Notes under the pieces: model-generated
What the model was told of the DNA's origin: nothing
Databases searched by the model: none
Seen by the model: the letters and a program-made list of their open reading frames with translations, nothing else
Made by a program: the position numbers and the translations under genes
Source of the DNA: Phylloscopus collybita
Lineage: Eukaryota > Chordata > Aves > Passeriformes > Phylloscopidae
Reading direction: 5' to 3'
NCBI GenBank assembly: GCA_027886175.1
Contig: JAJNNQ010000137.1
Coordinates: forward strand, 38,674,001 to 38,738,000
Length of the DNA: 64,000 nucleotides
In this document: positions 25,336-38,000 of the stretch, one piece after another
Position numbering within the stretch: position 1 is the first letter of the stretch
Layout of the letters: each line of letters opens with the position of its first letter

Positions 25336-28300
25336 GTAAGTGACCAACTTACATACTGAAGCTAAACATGACTTGCACTTCGTTTTTAATTTTTTTTTTA
25401 TTCTTTCATATTTGCTGTTCTTCTAACAAGTGTAAAAAGTTAGTGCAGTGAACATTTCTGCCTTGTATCCAACTTAGTTTCATTTCAGAGGGGTAGACTT
25501 TCATAAATCCTATAATCATATCAAGTAAGAGGCCCAGCTAATCCACCAAAGTGTCTTCATTGCTGCCCATACTGAGAATATTACATGTTTCTTCTCGGTA
25601 AAAATACATTGCAAGAGAAATTGACAGTACCAAGCTAAAAAAAGTATTACGCCAACATTTGCTCACACATGAAATTTTGCAGAAAACCAAATTAATCACT
25701 GTAGTCAGATCCTGCTGGGTCAGTGTAGGAGCAAAAGACTTTCATGGGTTTGTGTTAAGCACATAACCACTGGCTAATTGTTCTGAACCACCCTGGCCAT
25801 AGCTGTGCTGTGCACTGCTCTGTCCAACCACCTGCAGTGCGTGGCTGCGCTGGCCTTTGACAACTGCAGCATTATAAAGCACCCAGAAATTAAGACCACT
25901 TGCTGAGACAAGAAGATGAGCCATGTTTGTGTTAAGGGTGATATTACTGACATTGTCCCTAGAAAAAAATCTTAGGCTGCTGGTGAAGTACCAGTCATGA
26001 CAAAGTAGAACACAGACACTGCTTTCAGTGCCAATCCAAAGTAATGTGCCCTGGGAACTGTAGCTGATAATATGGGTGTACCACATTACTGAGTATTTAA
26101 CAGGTGGCAGTATCTTCTGAGAACCAGAGCAGGTGGACTTGTGTTAACACATTTCTATTAAAAGTTCCAACAAAACAGTTCCTCTGTGCTAGGTGCCAAT
26201 AGAACCTGCCTTTTTTTGTGGTAGATAATTGTGGACAGTAAGTAATGTGCAGAGAATACGTGTTCTTAACACCATTCTGCTTTTAGAAAATATATTTGGC
26301 AGTACAACTTAAGGAATTTTACTGTTGTATCTGAAATCCCTATTCATTTAGCCAGACTGGCATGTGGAACAGGCTAGTTTTGAAGAGAAATAAATGTTGA
26401 ATATTTCTTGAGAAGTAATAAAAATAATACTCTTTGTTGGAAAAGACTGTGTGTAAATCTCAATAGCAAAAACAGTACCCATTATATCTCTGGGCAGACA
26501 AGACTGATGATGGGCTTTAACATGAAAGGAAATGTGGGAAATTTTACAAATCAAGGACAACACAATGTTTGTTTGTGAACCTGTGTGGTCATTTGTACAC
26601 CACACTAAACTATGTTACCAGTGGGCACCTTCTAGATATATAGTGAAAGATATATATTTACAGAGAATTCTAGAAAACTTCTCAAAATTCCTATTTATCT
26701 ATTCCTATGATTCTTTTTTCATTTCTCAGTCATACTTTCCTTTCATTTTCTCTTCTTTCCCCTGTGATTCCTGTTGTTTATATTCCCTACATGCTATCAC
26801 ACCTTTTTTACCCTTTATCTTTCCATTTTTTGCCACCTAATCAATCTGCTCAAACTTCATATTTTCATATTTTCTGCTTGCATCTCTCACACAGGGCCAT
26901 CTCCTCTTACTTTTGGCAGAGCTGCATTGCAAGAATGTTTCTGATCTTGGGCAGATTTTGAGCTTGCTATTTCTAGTATCAAATAGATACTCTGCAGGCC
27001 AAGAGCGTTGTTGCTGTTGTCAGGTCATAATGCACAGAATAATGCCATATGCCTGTGTCTAAGGAATTCACAAAGGGTTGCAAATGTAGTGTAATATGGG
27101 TCAGGTCTTGCAATTTTATTTGAGGTGTAGAAAGATACGGTGGAACTTCGAAGTGGTTGTTTAATGCATGGGATACCTCAACCTAATCAATTATGCTTTA
27201 CGCCCTCTGGGTCTGAAGTTTTGGCTGCAGGTGACTGATAGTTACATGAATAAATGCTAGCAATTGCAAGCAATTTGTATAATTCAACTGATATATGTAT
27301 ACAGAAAATCTGCAGGTCGTTACAGACCTACTTGTAGAAAATAACTTTCACCTCTGCAGACTGGAAGATCTCCCCAGTTGTGTTTCTGAGTTAAGTGGCC
27401 AGAACTCACAGGCAGCTGTTTCAGAATAGCATGGATTTATTTGTGTATAGTGAGAAAAAAATTAGTTAACTATTATTGGTTCTCCTTCACATACAAATTC
27501 TGTTTCTTCTTCTGGCAGAATAGGTTGGCAGGACCTTTTTCTATTATCCATCAGTTAATTTATCAGTCATAGTATTGATTATAAACTACAAATTATCTAA
27601 CATATAATGAATATATCATTACAAAAATGAAACTCTGCAGTGGTTATTTACCATTTGTGATGTAAAATTTATTTAACACTCTCTTTGGAATATACACGGG
27701 AAATTAGAATAATAAAAAAGAAAATTACTCTTACCTCTCATCCATCATCACTGAGAAGCAATGTTACCAGCTTGATCAGGCTGTACATTCACCCATGGAG
27801 AGAAGTTCGTGTATGGCACCTTTGGGCCTTGTAACAACACCCTTGAGAACTGTGTGTTATTCATACACTAAGTAACCAGTCATTCTTCTGACAATGGGAT
27901 TAATAAATTGGAATTGTGGAGTTGTTTCAGAATACCTTTTGTCCTTCAACTTGAATAAAAATCTAAAATTTAAAATATCTGGTACTTGGAGGCAAAAAAA
28001 GATTGGATTCCCCACATACAGAGAAAATAAAATTAAAATCAATATTGTTCTTATTTTAAAAAGGATAGAAGTCGTATAGTATGTTTTGTGGGTTTTACGC
28101 GTTCCCAGCTTTATGTTATGTGCAAGGGCCATTGCCGTTTGTCTTTGATATTGCAAAAGATTGCAGATATCCTTTGTGGAGCAGGGAAAAAATCTTGCAA
28201 CATGTCTTCAAAAAAAGGTGTCCATTGTCCTCATATAGTCAGTGACAATCAGATTTCATCTGCCACAAACTTTGCTTTCTCAAAGAATTGGCCAATAATT

Positions 28301-30180
28301 GGTGGCGGATTGATTACAGCTTTTTTGTTACTCTTGTTTGATAAAGGTAAGTTCAGGTAATGTGACGGAAATTAGGAGATTGCACAAGCATGGTGCTAGA
28401 GAGGGATGGCCAGAATCCAGACTCTGCTGTGAGCAGCTGAGAGGAGACTTGGCCTGCTGAAAATTATTGTATAGACAGTTTGACTCCATTATGTGTAGAA
28501 CTAAATTCATGTTAGACTTACCATTAGCTCATGAGCGTGCAACATTGCCCTTGTTTGCCCGAATATCTATTTCAAAAGCTACTGTGGTTTATATTTTACC
28601 ATTTACCATATTATATCTAGAGATATGTCATGTACTAGAGATGAAGTAGTTAAATGAAGGCTTTTTTGGTTTTGGAAGGGTCCATTTTGTAAAAGTTGAA
28701 TTTATGAGTATTCAAAAAGAAATGAGCCTGTGGTTCCTGAATATTCTGTACTAATCACCATAGCTTTCCCTTACATTATTATTTCAATCTTGCATGCAGT
28801 ATAGTAATCTAGAAGCTGCATGGAAGTGCCCTTGTTCCTTGTTTTTGCCATTTTGTCACAGGTTTTGTCATTGCAAATTAAAATCCGTGTGCATATACTG
28901 CAGGCCTGGATAAAATTGTTCATTGGAGTGTTTCCACTACCTTAAGTCTTTAATGAGGTCTTCCCCTAAATTAGTTTCACTCTTTTTTCCCCTCCTATAG
29001 TGAAAGAGTGAACTTCTGGTAAATTATATAGTAGCATTTGCTACTATAACCATAAATGTAAAGGTTGTTTATATTGCCTCTCTTTTGGTTATCATCTCAA
29101 GACTATTCAGAGGAGTCCAATTTCTATGGCTTATATGCTTACAAAATTCTGTGCTGCAAATCTTTATTTTTTCTTTTTATCATTCCTGTATTACAGACAC
29201 TGCTTTGTGTTTTTAAATGTGACATTTCTGACATGGATTTAGATTCTGTACTGCTTTGAGGTACGCTAGTTATGCAGCCTAATTTTGCAAAATGGCTCTG
29301 TAGTTGTAGTTCCCTGGGGCTTCAGTTTAGTTGTCATCTATCATTTTAGCACTGTGATTGATTAGCCTCTACTATTTAATTTATCTGCTACAGCTTCTGA
29401 GCTGTTTCTTTAATTGGTAAACATGTACTTTTCTAGACACATTTTCAAATGATATGTTTTCCAAGTGCCCCAGAAGTCATGTAATCATATTTTTCTCAGC
29501 TAGGAATTTAACCATTTGAGACATTTAATGGCTTCAATAAATATTGGCTGATTTTTGTCTATTACTTGGAAACCTTGAACTAGAAATCTGTGTTTTATTT
29601 TCCATTTTTCAACGTTACTGTATATGTATTTATTCTGAAATGTTAGTTGTATTTACCAGCTGTTTTTTCATCCACCAAAAACCATTAAAAGAAATCAGCC
29701 TCTTTCTTAATTGTAGGAGCCAAATGCCTGGGCTGCTGCTCTGGCAGCAGATTTTAACCACCTTTGCACATTAGTTTCAAAAGCAAAATATTACTTAGTG
29801 TAATTTGCTTGTTGGAATTCCATAAGCCAGCTTCAGTCAGTAAGGTTAACATGCTTATTCTCCTCTGTTGTATACTGTGTTCCTGTACTTTGCTATTTTT
29901 AAACATCACATTGAATATCAACTTGGCTATGATTTTAAATCAGACTCTTTCAGAGAAATGTCATTTCCATTTAAAAAAGAGTTGGTTTTTGGCATTAAGT
30001 CATACAATGTGTAAACATTGCAGCAGTTCTACACAATTACTGAGGCAACTTTCAAGAAGCTACTATAATGAATTGCTTCTGTGATCACATATCAAATAAA
30101 TTTTAATGTCACATTTTGCTACTGCAGTTTTTATTATGGCTCTCTGTATTTTTGAATGGTATGTTGATAATTTGTGTAGG
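25336..30180. other. Unique non-coding DNA, no confident gene
   Basis: No repeat family is recognised. A 114-codon minus-strand frame (25742-26086) and a possible splice-bounded frame on the plus strand (28202-28346) are described as findings, because neither has enough support to be called a gene. Confidence 0.45.
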
Positions 30181-30198
30181 TTTTTTTTTTTTTTTTTT
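30181..30198. repeat. Poly(T) run, 18 bases
   Basis: Uninterrupted T18, about 180 bp upstream of the long G/T tract. Confidence 0.9.
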
Positions 30199-30382
30199 AC
30201 TTTTAGTTACTAACTGTCTAATATTTGTGATTAAAATCTCTCAATAAGAAGAATTATACTGTGTCATCATAATGCAGCTTTGCTGACGTTGGTAACTGCT
30301 GTTGTAGTCCTGTCTCTGAATTTAATCAAACAAAGTTAGCAGACATCTGCAGCATTGCATGCTTTTTGGATTGGTGTTGTTC

Positions 30383-30584
30383 TGTTGGGTGGGTTGGTTT
30401 TTTTTTTTGGTTTTTTTTTTTTTTTTTTTTTGGTTTTTTTTTTGTGTTTTTTTTTGTTGTTTTTTTTTTTGTTTTTTTTTTTTTTTGTTTTTTTTTTTTT
30501 TGTTTTGTTTTTTTTGTTTTTTTTTTTTTTTTTTGGTTTTTTTTTGTTGGTTTTTTTTGGTGTTGTTGTTTTTTTTTTTTTGTT
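30383..30584 (+). repeat. 202-base strictly G/T low-complexity tract
   Basis: From 30383 to 30584 there is not one A or C. The core (about 30398-30582) is made of T runs of 5 to about 20 bases separated by single or paired G, a degenerate (T5-20 G)n pattern. Apparent open frames here, including a Lys/Gln/Asn-rich one on the minus strand and Phe-rich ones on the plus strand, are produced by the composition and are not genes. The exact length is likely to be unreliable in any assembly. Confidence 0.95.
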
Positions 30585-33343
30585 CCTGAGAGCAAGCTTT
30601 AATCAGTATTTCCCTTTTGTGTCTAGTTCTTAATCTCATTGCGCAATCCGCTTTTAAAGACTACCAGGTTAGCTTTGGATATGAGCTGTAGTAATTTGTG
30701 GTGGATGACTTCCAGCCCAAATTTCCTTCAAGTCTTGGAGATAACGTGTTCTATCACTGCTCTTGTTGTGACTTGTGCTTTGATTAGGAAATGAGAGGAC
30801 AGACTTTCTTGTCAACTTTGCTGTTTTGCATTTATGGTACAAGAAGCTTAACTCAAGAAGTGACTAATACGGTACAAGCGATTATGAAACATGCAGGTTA
30901 AGATGACTCCCCTGTATGGAGCTGGTGATTGCTAAGGGACATTATTTGGCAGTTTTGGATCCTCTCCACGTATGACTTTTCAATGATGATTTTTTTTTTC
31001 TTCTTTAAAGTTTCATACTATAATCTTACTGTGAAGACTATATAGCCGACATAAACATCTTGTTTTGACAGCTTTCCTTATGTAAATGGAACTTACTCAA
31101 GAGTTTACTCAGAAATGAGAAAATACTCACCTTAGACCTGTTTACAATTATATCTGTAAGTTACAACTACATTGACAACACTTGTCTGTGAAAATGGGAA
31201 GAAAACAGAAAATTCAGTTAATTTTCCATGTAAATAAAAATGGTTTGCAAACCCATTAGCACATAAAAATATGTTTTCTGATGTCAGTCTTCTGTGGTTA
31301 TATTAATACCTGAAGTACATGAAATTGGCACAGTAGAATTTTTCTTGCAGTAAACAACTTTGAAAACACAAAATTCAAAATTTAATGTATTTGGAAAGCC
31401 ATGATTCCTTGGATTAGGATTTTGGGGTTGGGGTGTATCCATTAGAATAGCTAGAAATTAGGAGGGATTAGGAGTACTCTGGAACACACCAAATACATCA
31501 GCAGTGTGTCTGCAGTCTGCTGCTGCTATACCTTCAGTTTTGCTCTGCAAGCTAAAGAGGGAAAGACATGGTTTTGCTGTGAGAGGACCCTCTGCACGAT
31601 GGCTCTGAGAGCAATACTGATTGATCTCTTTCATACTAATGACTCTTGTAGCTGTGCTAATAAATGGAACAGTACTTTGAGCTGAGGGCACAAGTTTTTG
31701 AACATGCTGTCCATAAAGCACATAACATTAGGCCATCTTACCAGTCTCACCAATTACAAAGTTTTAGTTAAGTTATTAAAAATACTGAGATTCTTTTTTT
31801 TTTTTTTCTTTCTCATGAGCCATGTACTTGGGAGATTTTCTTGTTACTGCTCAATTTCTATGACTGCTTTAGTCACTCCAAAATCTCAAGGTTTAGAAGT
31901 GTGTTTTTTAGTGAAAGGTGAGGTTTTCATTCAGTTGCAAGGATTCAGGGACTGAAGCTGTGAAAGATAACTCCCAAACATTCATTGCACAGTCTGGTGA
32001 TACTGTGTAAAATGCATGATAGCCTGGAGGTATCTGCTAGTACTGAGCAGAGGTACACTTTGATCTTTCACGTAATAGGTCTACCAATACCTTTTCATTT
32101 CTAACAGAAATAGTGCCCAGGCTGCTTTTATACCCTAAGCCTATTTCACTCATAAATTGTGATGCCAAGTAAGAACATTCGTTTTAGGAAGAAGGATGAG
32201 AAAAATGGAATAAGATGTCATTTAGACTGTGCAACCTTAACTATTTTTGATGGTATTTGCTCTTAGAATCATGTCTCAGTGGTTGAACCTTTAGTTTAAA
32301 TAAAATTATTATCATGGACAGAGTTTATTTAAAATTTAATTTTACTTTAGAGATAAAAATGTTTAATACTTCAAACTGCATTAAACAATTGGTTTATTAA
32401 ACCACTGGCTGTTACACTGTTCTTTTTCCTGTAGGTAACGGGGATTCTTTTTGGAGAGTTACAGTCTATTGGGCAAATATGCCCAATATATAGGTAGGTT
32501 TTGAAATGGACATCACATCTAAACTTTATAATTTTGTTCTTAGACATTTCTTAAGGAGAATAGAATCAGTATCTTTGATACTGAAATTTTCAAAAGATTT
32601 GTTGGTGGACATAAATGATTTGCTTAAACTCTCCTGAGTAGCTTTCCTTTTCATAATTGTTACGGTGGCACACAGTAACTTTCCACGTGGGTTATTCATG
32701 GGAGGATTCACTCCAGTGGTGAAATTGATAGTATTGTTACTGGTGTGAAAAGAATAAACTCATATCATCTCAGTATTGCAAAGACCTTGAAGAACTACAG
32801 AACTATGTACTGCTGTTACTTATCTTACTCTTTCAGACTCTGAGATTGTTCTGAATATTGATTTATCCATCAGTTCAAGCTTCTTAGAAGGTGCCACTGT
32901 GTTTGAGAAGTGTGTTCATTAAGTACTTACTATTTTTGGTGCACGTTAAAAGAAATTGAGATTATATCTACTTTAAGTAACTGCTTTAAAAAAACCCCAT
33001 TGTCTTACTCGGTGATTCCTGATCTTGAAAATACCCATGTAAGACTATTAATAAGTCCTACAAACATTGAACAAATTTTCTTGATGCACTTTTTACCAAT
33101 AAAAGCTCTCCCTGCCTCCCTTATTCATTCTCTTGGGAAAAAACCAACAGCCTTTACAAGCTTGAATAATGAGATGCGGCTAGGAAAGGGAAAGCTCTGG
33201 TATAATTATAGTAATCTGCTACCTACTGCTACAGCATAGCCCCATATTGTTTCTGTTTCTGATTCTTCTTTCTCCTTTCATCCTTTGTTCATATTCCCAT
33301 TTTTCTCCCTTTATTATTTTCTTATTGTCAACTCTGCCTAAGT
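30585..33343. other. Unique non-coding DNA, no gene seen
   Basis: Nothing beyond short chance frames and a 14-T run at 31794-31807. Confidence 0.5.
31794..31807. repeat. Poly(T) run, 14 bases
   Basis: Uninterrupted T14. Confidence 0.9.
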
Positions 33344-33571
33344 CATATGATCATAGAATGGTTTGGATTGGAAGTGACTTTGAAATCATCTAGTTTCAAC
33401 CTCCCTGTCACAGGCAGAGACACCTTTCCCTAGATCAAGTTTCTCTAAAGCCCCATCCAATCTGACCTTGAGCACTTGCAGGCATGGGGCATCCATGAGC
33501 TCTCTGAGAAATTTGTTCCAGTGCCTCACCACCTTCACAAGGAAGAATTTTTGTGGCCCTCCCCTGGATTT
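33344..33571 (-). mobile_element. CR1 LINE 3' fragment, apparently internally deleted
   Basis: The left end shows two octamer copies, CATATGATCATAGAAT. They are followed by GGTTTGGATTGGAAGTGAC, TCATCTAGTTTCAACC and a run corresponding to the avian CR1 tail: CAGGCAGAGACACCTTTCCC, GCCCCATCCAATCTGACC, TTCCAGTGCCTCACCACC. The orientation is minus. After CACAAGGAAGAATTTTT the sequence jumps to GTGGCCCTCCCCTGGATTT. In longer CR1 copies that segment lies further toward the 5' end, so an internal deletion is likely. Only the non-coding 3' part is present. Confidence 0.92.
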
Positions 33572-34961
33572 GCTTATTAAATCTTAGTTTCCCTTCTAGA
33601 GCTACTTTGATGATACTCTTCTGAAAAAGATCCCAACTTACTCAGTGTCACCTAATTTGTTTTCTTGTAGTTCCCATAGTTCTTGATCCTTCCCAAAAAT
33701 AGGGATTTTGCAAAAACACCGGTGAGGAAAAAGCACAAGTTAATCTGCTGGGGTACTGTAACTAGGTTGTGACTGAGTTTGCAAAGAGGGGCTCAAGCTG
33801 GGATGGTGCTCATTTATGTGATCAGAAATGTGTCTAGACATAAAGCAATGGTTTTTACGTGCACATTCCTTCCTCCCCATGCCCAGATATCTTAATGTTG
33901 TATTAGTGAATGAACCTGAGGTTTGTACCTTTTCTCTCTGTAAACAGTCGTTTCTTTAACATAAGCTCAGAGCAACTGGGGCATCTCTTTATCCCAGTCA
34001 GCAAACTGTCTTTGTAGCTTTGCTCCTACTTCTTCATTTTCTACCTGCTGTGGGTATGGGACTATAATGTTACCTTACTTCAGATAGAATGCAGTAAATT
34101 TGCTTATAAATTATATCCGGATACATTATCTTTATGCCCTTCTTTTTGGTTGTTAAACCCTTAGCTTTATATACTGCTTTCTCCAAATTATCTGCCTATA
34201 GCACACAATCTCTGATTTGTTTCAAAGGCTTCTGATTTCTGCTGATTAGATATTTTACTGAGAGCACCAAAGAAACCCATGTTTGTGTGACTTTTCTTCT
34301 TGGATGCACATGTGCGTGCTCTCTTGCTTTTGCTCTGTCTCGCTTTTTTTCCTCTGCTTTGCTGGAACATTATGTCCTCAGTTGTCAAATTGCTTTCTCT
34401 CAGATAAAATTCCAAAGCTAAATTGAAAGAAATCAACCCAGAAACTCTGGCAGATGATTGATTTCTAGAGTGAAACTGGATTTTGTGCGTCTTAAATGAA
34501 AAAATGTGTATTATTAAAAAAGTACAGTATTAGGCTTGTGAAAAGGAATCTCTAATACTTGGTATATAAAAAAGGAGATATGATAAGATTATGAAACCTT
34601 GAGGGGTTATTTGAATCATCAGCTTGTTTCTAGAGAGAAAATAAAGCTGTGTTTTATTAATCCTAATTGCCCTTTTATTTGTTGCAATATATTATATCAG
34701 GTTTACAGCATCTCTTCAGCATTAGCTTCCCAGGAACAACATCACTAAAGTGCAACTATCAGCCAGCTGAATGCTAGAGATACAACCTGAAAATAAATAT
34801 GAATAATTAAGCAAGGTATTGTTTTTCAGAAGCAGCACATCCACTTCTGTGTAGCATCAAGAGGAGAGTTGGAAACTGTGTACAGGGTTCCATAAACTGT
34901 TGAACAATCTATTCACTAATAAACTGGTTTTGTGAGTTAATCCATTGGGAAGTAAAAGAGA
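33572..34961. other. Unique non-coding DNA, no gene seen
   Basis: No repeat or exon recognised. The 82-codon minus-strand frame at 34188-34436 is basic but has no motif or splice context. Confidence 0.5.
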
Positions 34962-35012
34962 AAGAGGCAGATTATGCATTATAAATATTCTATAATGCGT
35001 AATCTGCCTCTT
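34962..35012. repeat. Near-perfect inverted repeat, 22-bp arms and 7-nt loop
   Basis: The left arm (34962-34983, starting AAGAGGCAGATTA) and the right arm (34991-35012, ending TAATCTGCCTCTT) are reverse complements at 21 of 22 positions. The single difference pairs T with G and would be a G-U wobble in RNA. The loop is AATATTC. Complementarity stops at once on both outer sides. The stem is shorter than the roughly 33 bp usual for animal microRNA precursors, and there are no flanking target duplications that would mark a mobile element. Confidence 0.95.
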
Positions 35013-38000
35013 GCGTGGTAGAAGGGAAGCAGTTAACACTAGAACTGTGTGACACCTGTGAATCATTGCTACTTAAAAATATTATGGCCATGAAAATGCA
35101 CTGAAGTTTTCTCTCAAGATTCTCTGAAAAATTAATTGAGATTTGAGTAAAGGCATTTCCATGACCCTTGACGCCACTGCGTTGCCACACTTAACGTGCG
35201 GCTTTCAGGAGGTGAATCGTCATCGGCCACACATGACCGTTTAGCTTTACCTGTTACTGGATGTATATCCTGCTTACCAAAACGTTGCTTCATTAGTTCT
35301 TTAGCTTAGAAGTACAATATATGTAGTGTCACAACTTCTTTAGCAGGCAGTTATGACAAGGTAGTTGGACAATTCATGTAACATCTTGGAACTCATTGAT
35401 TTAGAATGACTGGAGCTGTGTCATTTTGTGTCATATGGTGCCTTTTGAAAGTTACCTCAATCTGGGGATTTAGAAATGCTTTTAAGGAGATAACGTTTAT
35501 ATGTAAGTATTCTTAAAGTAATTGAAATATAGTTAGTACTTCTCGTGGGAACAAGCAGGAGAAGGAGAACCCTGGGTTTCAGTCACAAATGATCAAACAC
35601 TCAGCTGATCCAAGAGAAAAACATCAAAATTAGAGAACAGGAGCAGTCAGAATGTTTCTAAATAGAAGCATTCATCAGCTGTCATGTTGCTGACTTTTTA
35701 AGTTCAGTTATCATGTTTGGACTTGGTGTGGTGCCAGTAAAAAGGATTTGCTCATTTATTTTCAAGTGATCAGAATATATTTTAGGCCACATGTAGAAAT
35801 AGTTAGATAATACAGTAGGCTGACTGGACAAGAAAGAATGAATTAGGTGCTTGCAGTGATAATACAAAAGAGGAAGGATGAAAGCTCACAGTTATTTAGA
35901 TTTAAAAGGAATCTCCTTAGGAACTGCATTCGCTTAAGATGCTTAATATACGTATTATTACCTCTTGGCTTCTCTGATTGAGTGAAACTTACTTGGTCAC
36001 CTAGAATTGTGCCATTGATTTATCTCAGAAATGGCAAGAGACTGAAATTAAAGAAATAAGGATGAGCATGGTGATGTTCTTTGGTAAGTTAAGAGGTAAT
36101 AGTATACGTAGGAGAAGAATGTGGCCAAGAATTACATTAAGGTTGAATATATATTTATATTTTTTTACATCTTTCAGATGTAAAAAAGGTGTAATGAAGA
36201 AGTTGTTTGCTACTGGTGCGTTGGCTATATTGGTAAAGCAGAGAAATGACAACTCAGAGATAGAAGAAGGAAGGTACAGGTTTTGTCAAAATATTAGTGA
36301 GCTCTCTAGATACCCTGGTGAAAAATTACCACTAGTTAGCTTTCTTGTCGTTGCCTTGACCTTAGTATATTTTCTTTTGAGCTTCTGTCATTTTCTTCCA
36401 AAATATGACTAGCCATTCAGAAAGCTTTACATTTTTCTTCCAGACTGTGCCTGGTTAAAAAAAATGGAAATATTTTGCAGTGACAAATGTTGTCTGATCT
36501 GTAGGCAACAGTTACTGTAGTCTGAAATAGTGTTGAATGCTGCCCCAGGTGTTTTCACAGTTAGGAGTCTGTGCTTTATACTGATGCTTGCTCACAGACT
36601 AAATGATGTCAGGTGTATTTTGGATGTATGGGTTGTGTACATGGCTAACAAACAACTCTAATTCAGTTGGGTTTTAGAGAAACTAATAATGGTACATGCA
36701 CATCTCTCAGTTTAAGTACCTTTCTGGAGAGCATACTGAAGCAGCTCGACTATGTAAGAGAGTGAATGTATTTCTGTGGGTTAAGACTTGACTTTCTATT
36801 TATTTTAGAGAAGTGTCTTTTTGTTGATGAGCACAATCTTTTATCCCTCTTAAGGCTTTTTGATAAGAGTTTATCTCTGGTTTGGTTGCTTTGTCATTTT
36901 CTGATGCTATTGGGGGAGTGGTGCTTCTCTGCTGGATGAAATGTATGGACACTCACTTTTTTTGCCCTGGAACAATGGGTTGCAATACAAGACTTTGCTC
37001 AAGAAATCTGAAGTTGCCTTGGTTTTGGTTAAAGTTTCATGTATCAACACTGCTAATTGTTTTATCACCTTATAATAGGATCACCAATAAAATACTGTAC
37101 AATCCTTATACGATTCACCAGAGTTTACATACTTACTATAAAATAAACGTGTCCTCTGCTCTGATTCACTCACTTTCCATGATCGTGTATCCCTAGTGCC
37201 TTATTAAGTCATATAAATAAGGTAGTCTTCCCATCAGCAGTTCTGAAAGTTAAACATTTACAATCACATACAACATGGCAAATGCTTTGAGTACTCAGCT
37301 ATATGTCTTGTGTAGAGGGGTATTTGGCAGATGCTCTGCTGTTAAATCAGTGGGATCTGTGGCAAGGGAGTGATCCTATGTTGGACATACATGCTGGCAC
37401 AGCTTACAGTGCACTGGAGAAAATTCTGTCTGGTCGGGAAAAATTTTGTGGGAAACATTAAAACTCTATTCACTTCTCACAAAACTCTCATTTAGTTTTC
37501 GAAGAGTTTTTTCTCTCCTTCAGTAGAAAATAGAGCACATTTCTACTGTAGTTAATTGTTGGTGCATGATAGGATGTGATTTCTAGCTAGTAAACCTTGC
37601 TCATAGAGATGAGTCAGTTCTAAAGGATCTTTCTTCTATTACGGTGTGTGGGGTTTTTCCTCTGTAGTTGTTTTGGAGCTTTTTTTTTCCTTTTTGCTAT
37701 TTCTTCATGTTCTGCATCTTACTGTTTATGTCCTTACATTTAGTGTTTGTTTATTGCATTTAGATGTGCAAGTGACTACCAAGTATCTGCTGGTAAGTAA
37801 TCCTAAGTATTGTATAATCTTACGAGTCTTGAAACTTGTCATCTTGAAAATATCTACAGGAACAGAAGATCCTGTACTTCAAGGAAGTTGTCTTTCCATT
37901 TGTTAGTGACCACTGTAAGGTGGGCAGTTGACAAAGCTGTTGCACACAGAGCGGGAAGTCAGATAGCCTGGTGTAGTCTATTTGTGTTCAGCTGTGCACT

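Noticed and set aside
30322..30639. 105-codon Lys/Gln/Asn-rich minus-strand frame and overlapping Phe-rich plus-strand frames
   Set aside because: They exist only because the underlying tract is almost pure G/T; composition alone keeps the frames open.
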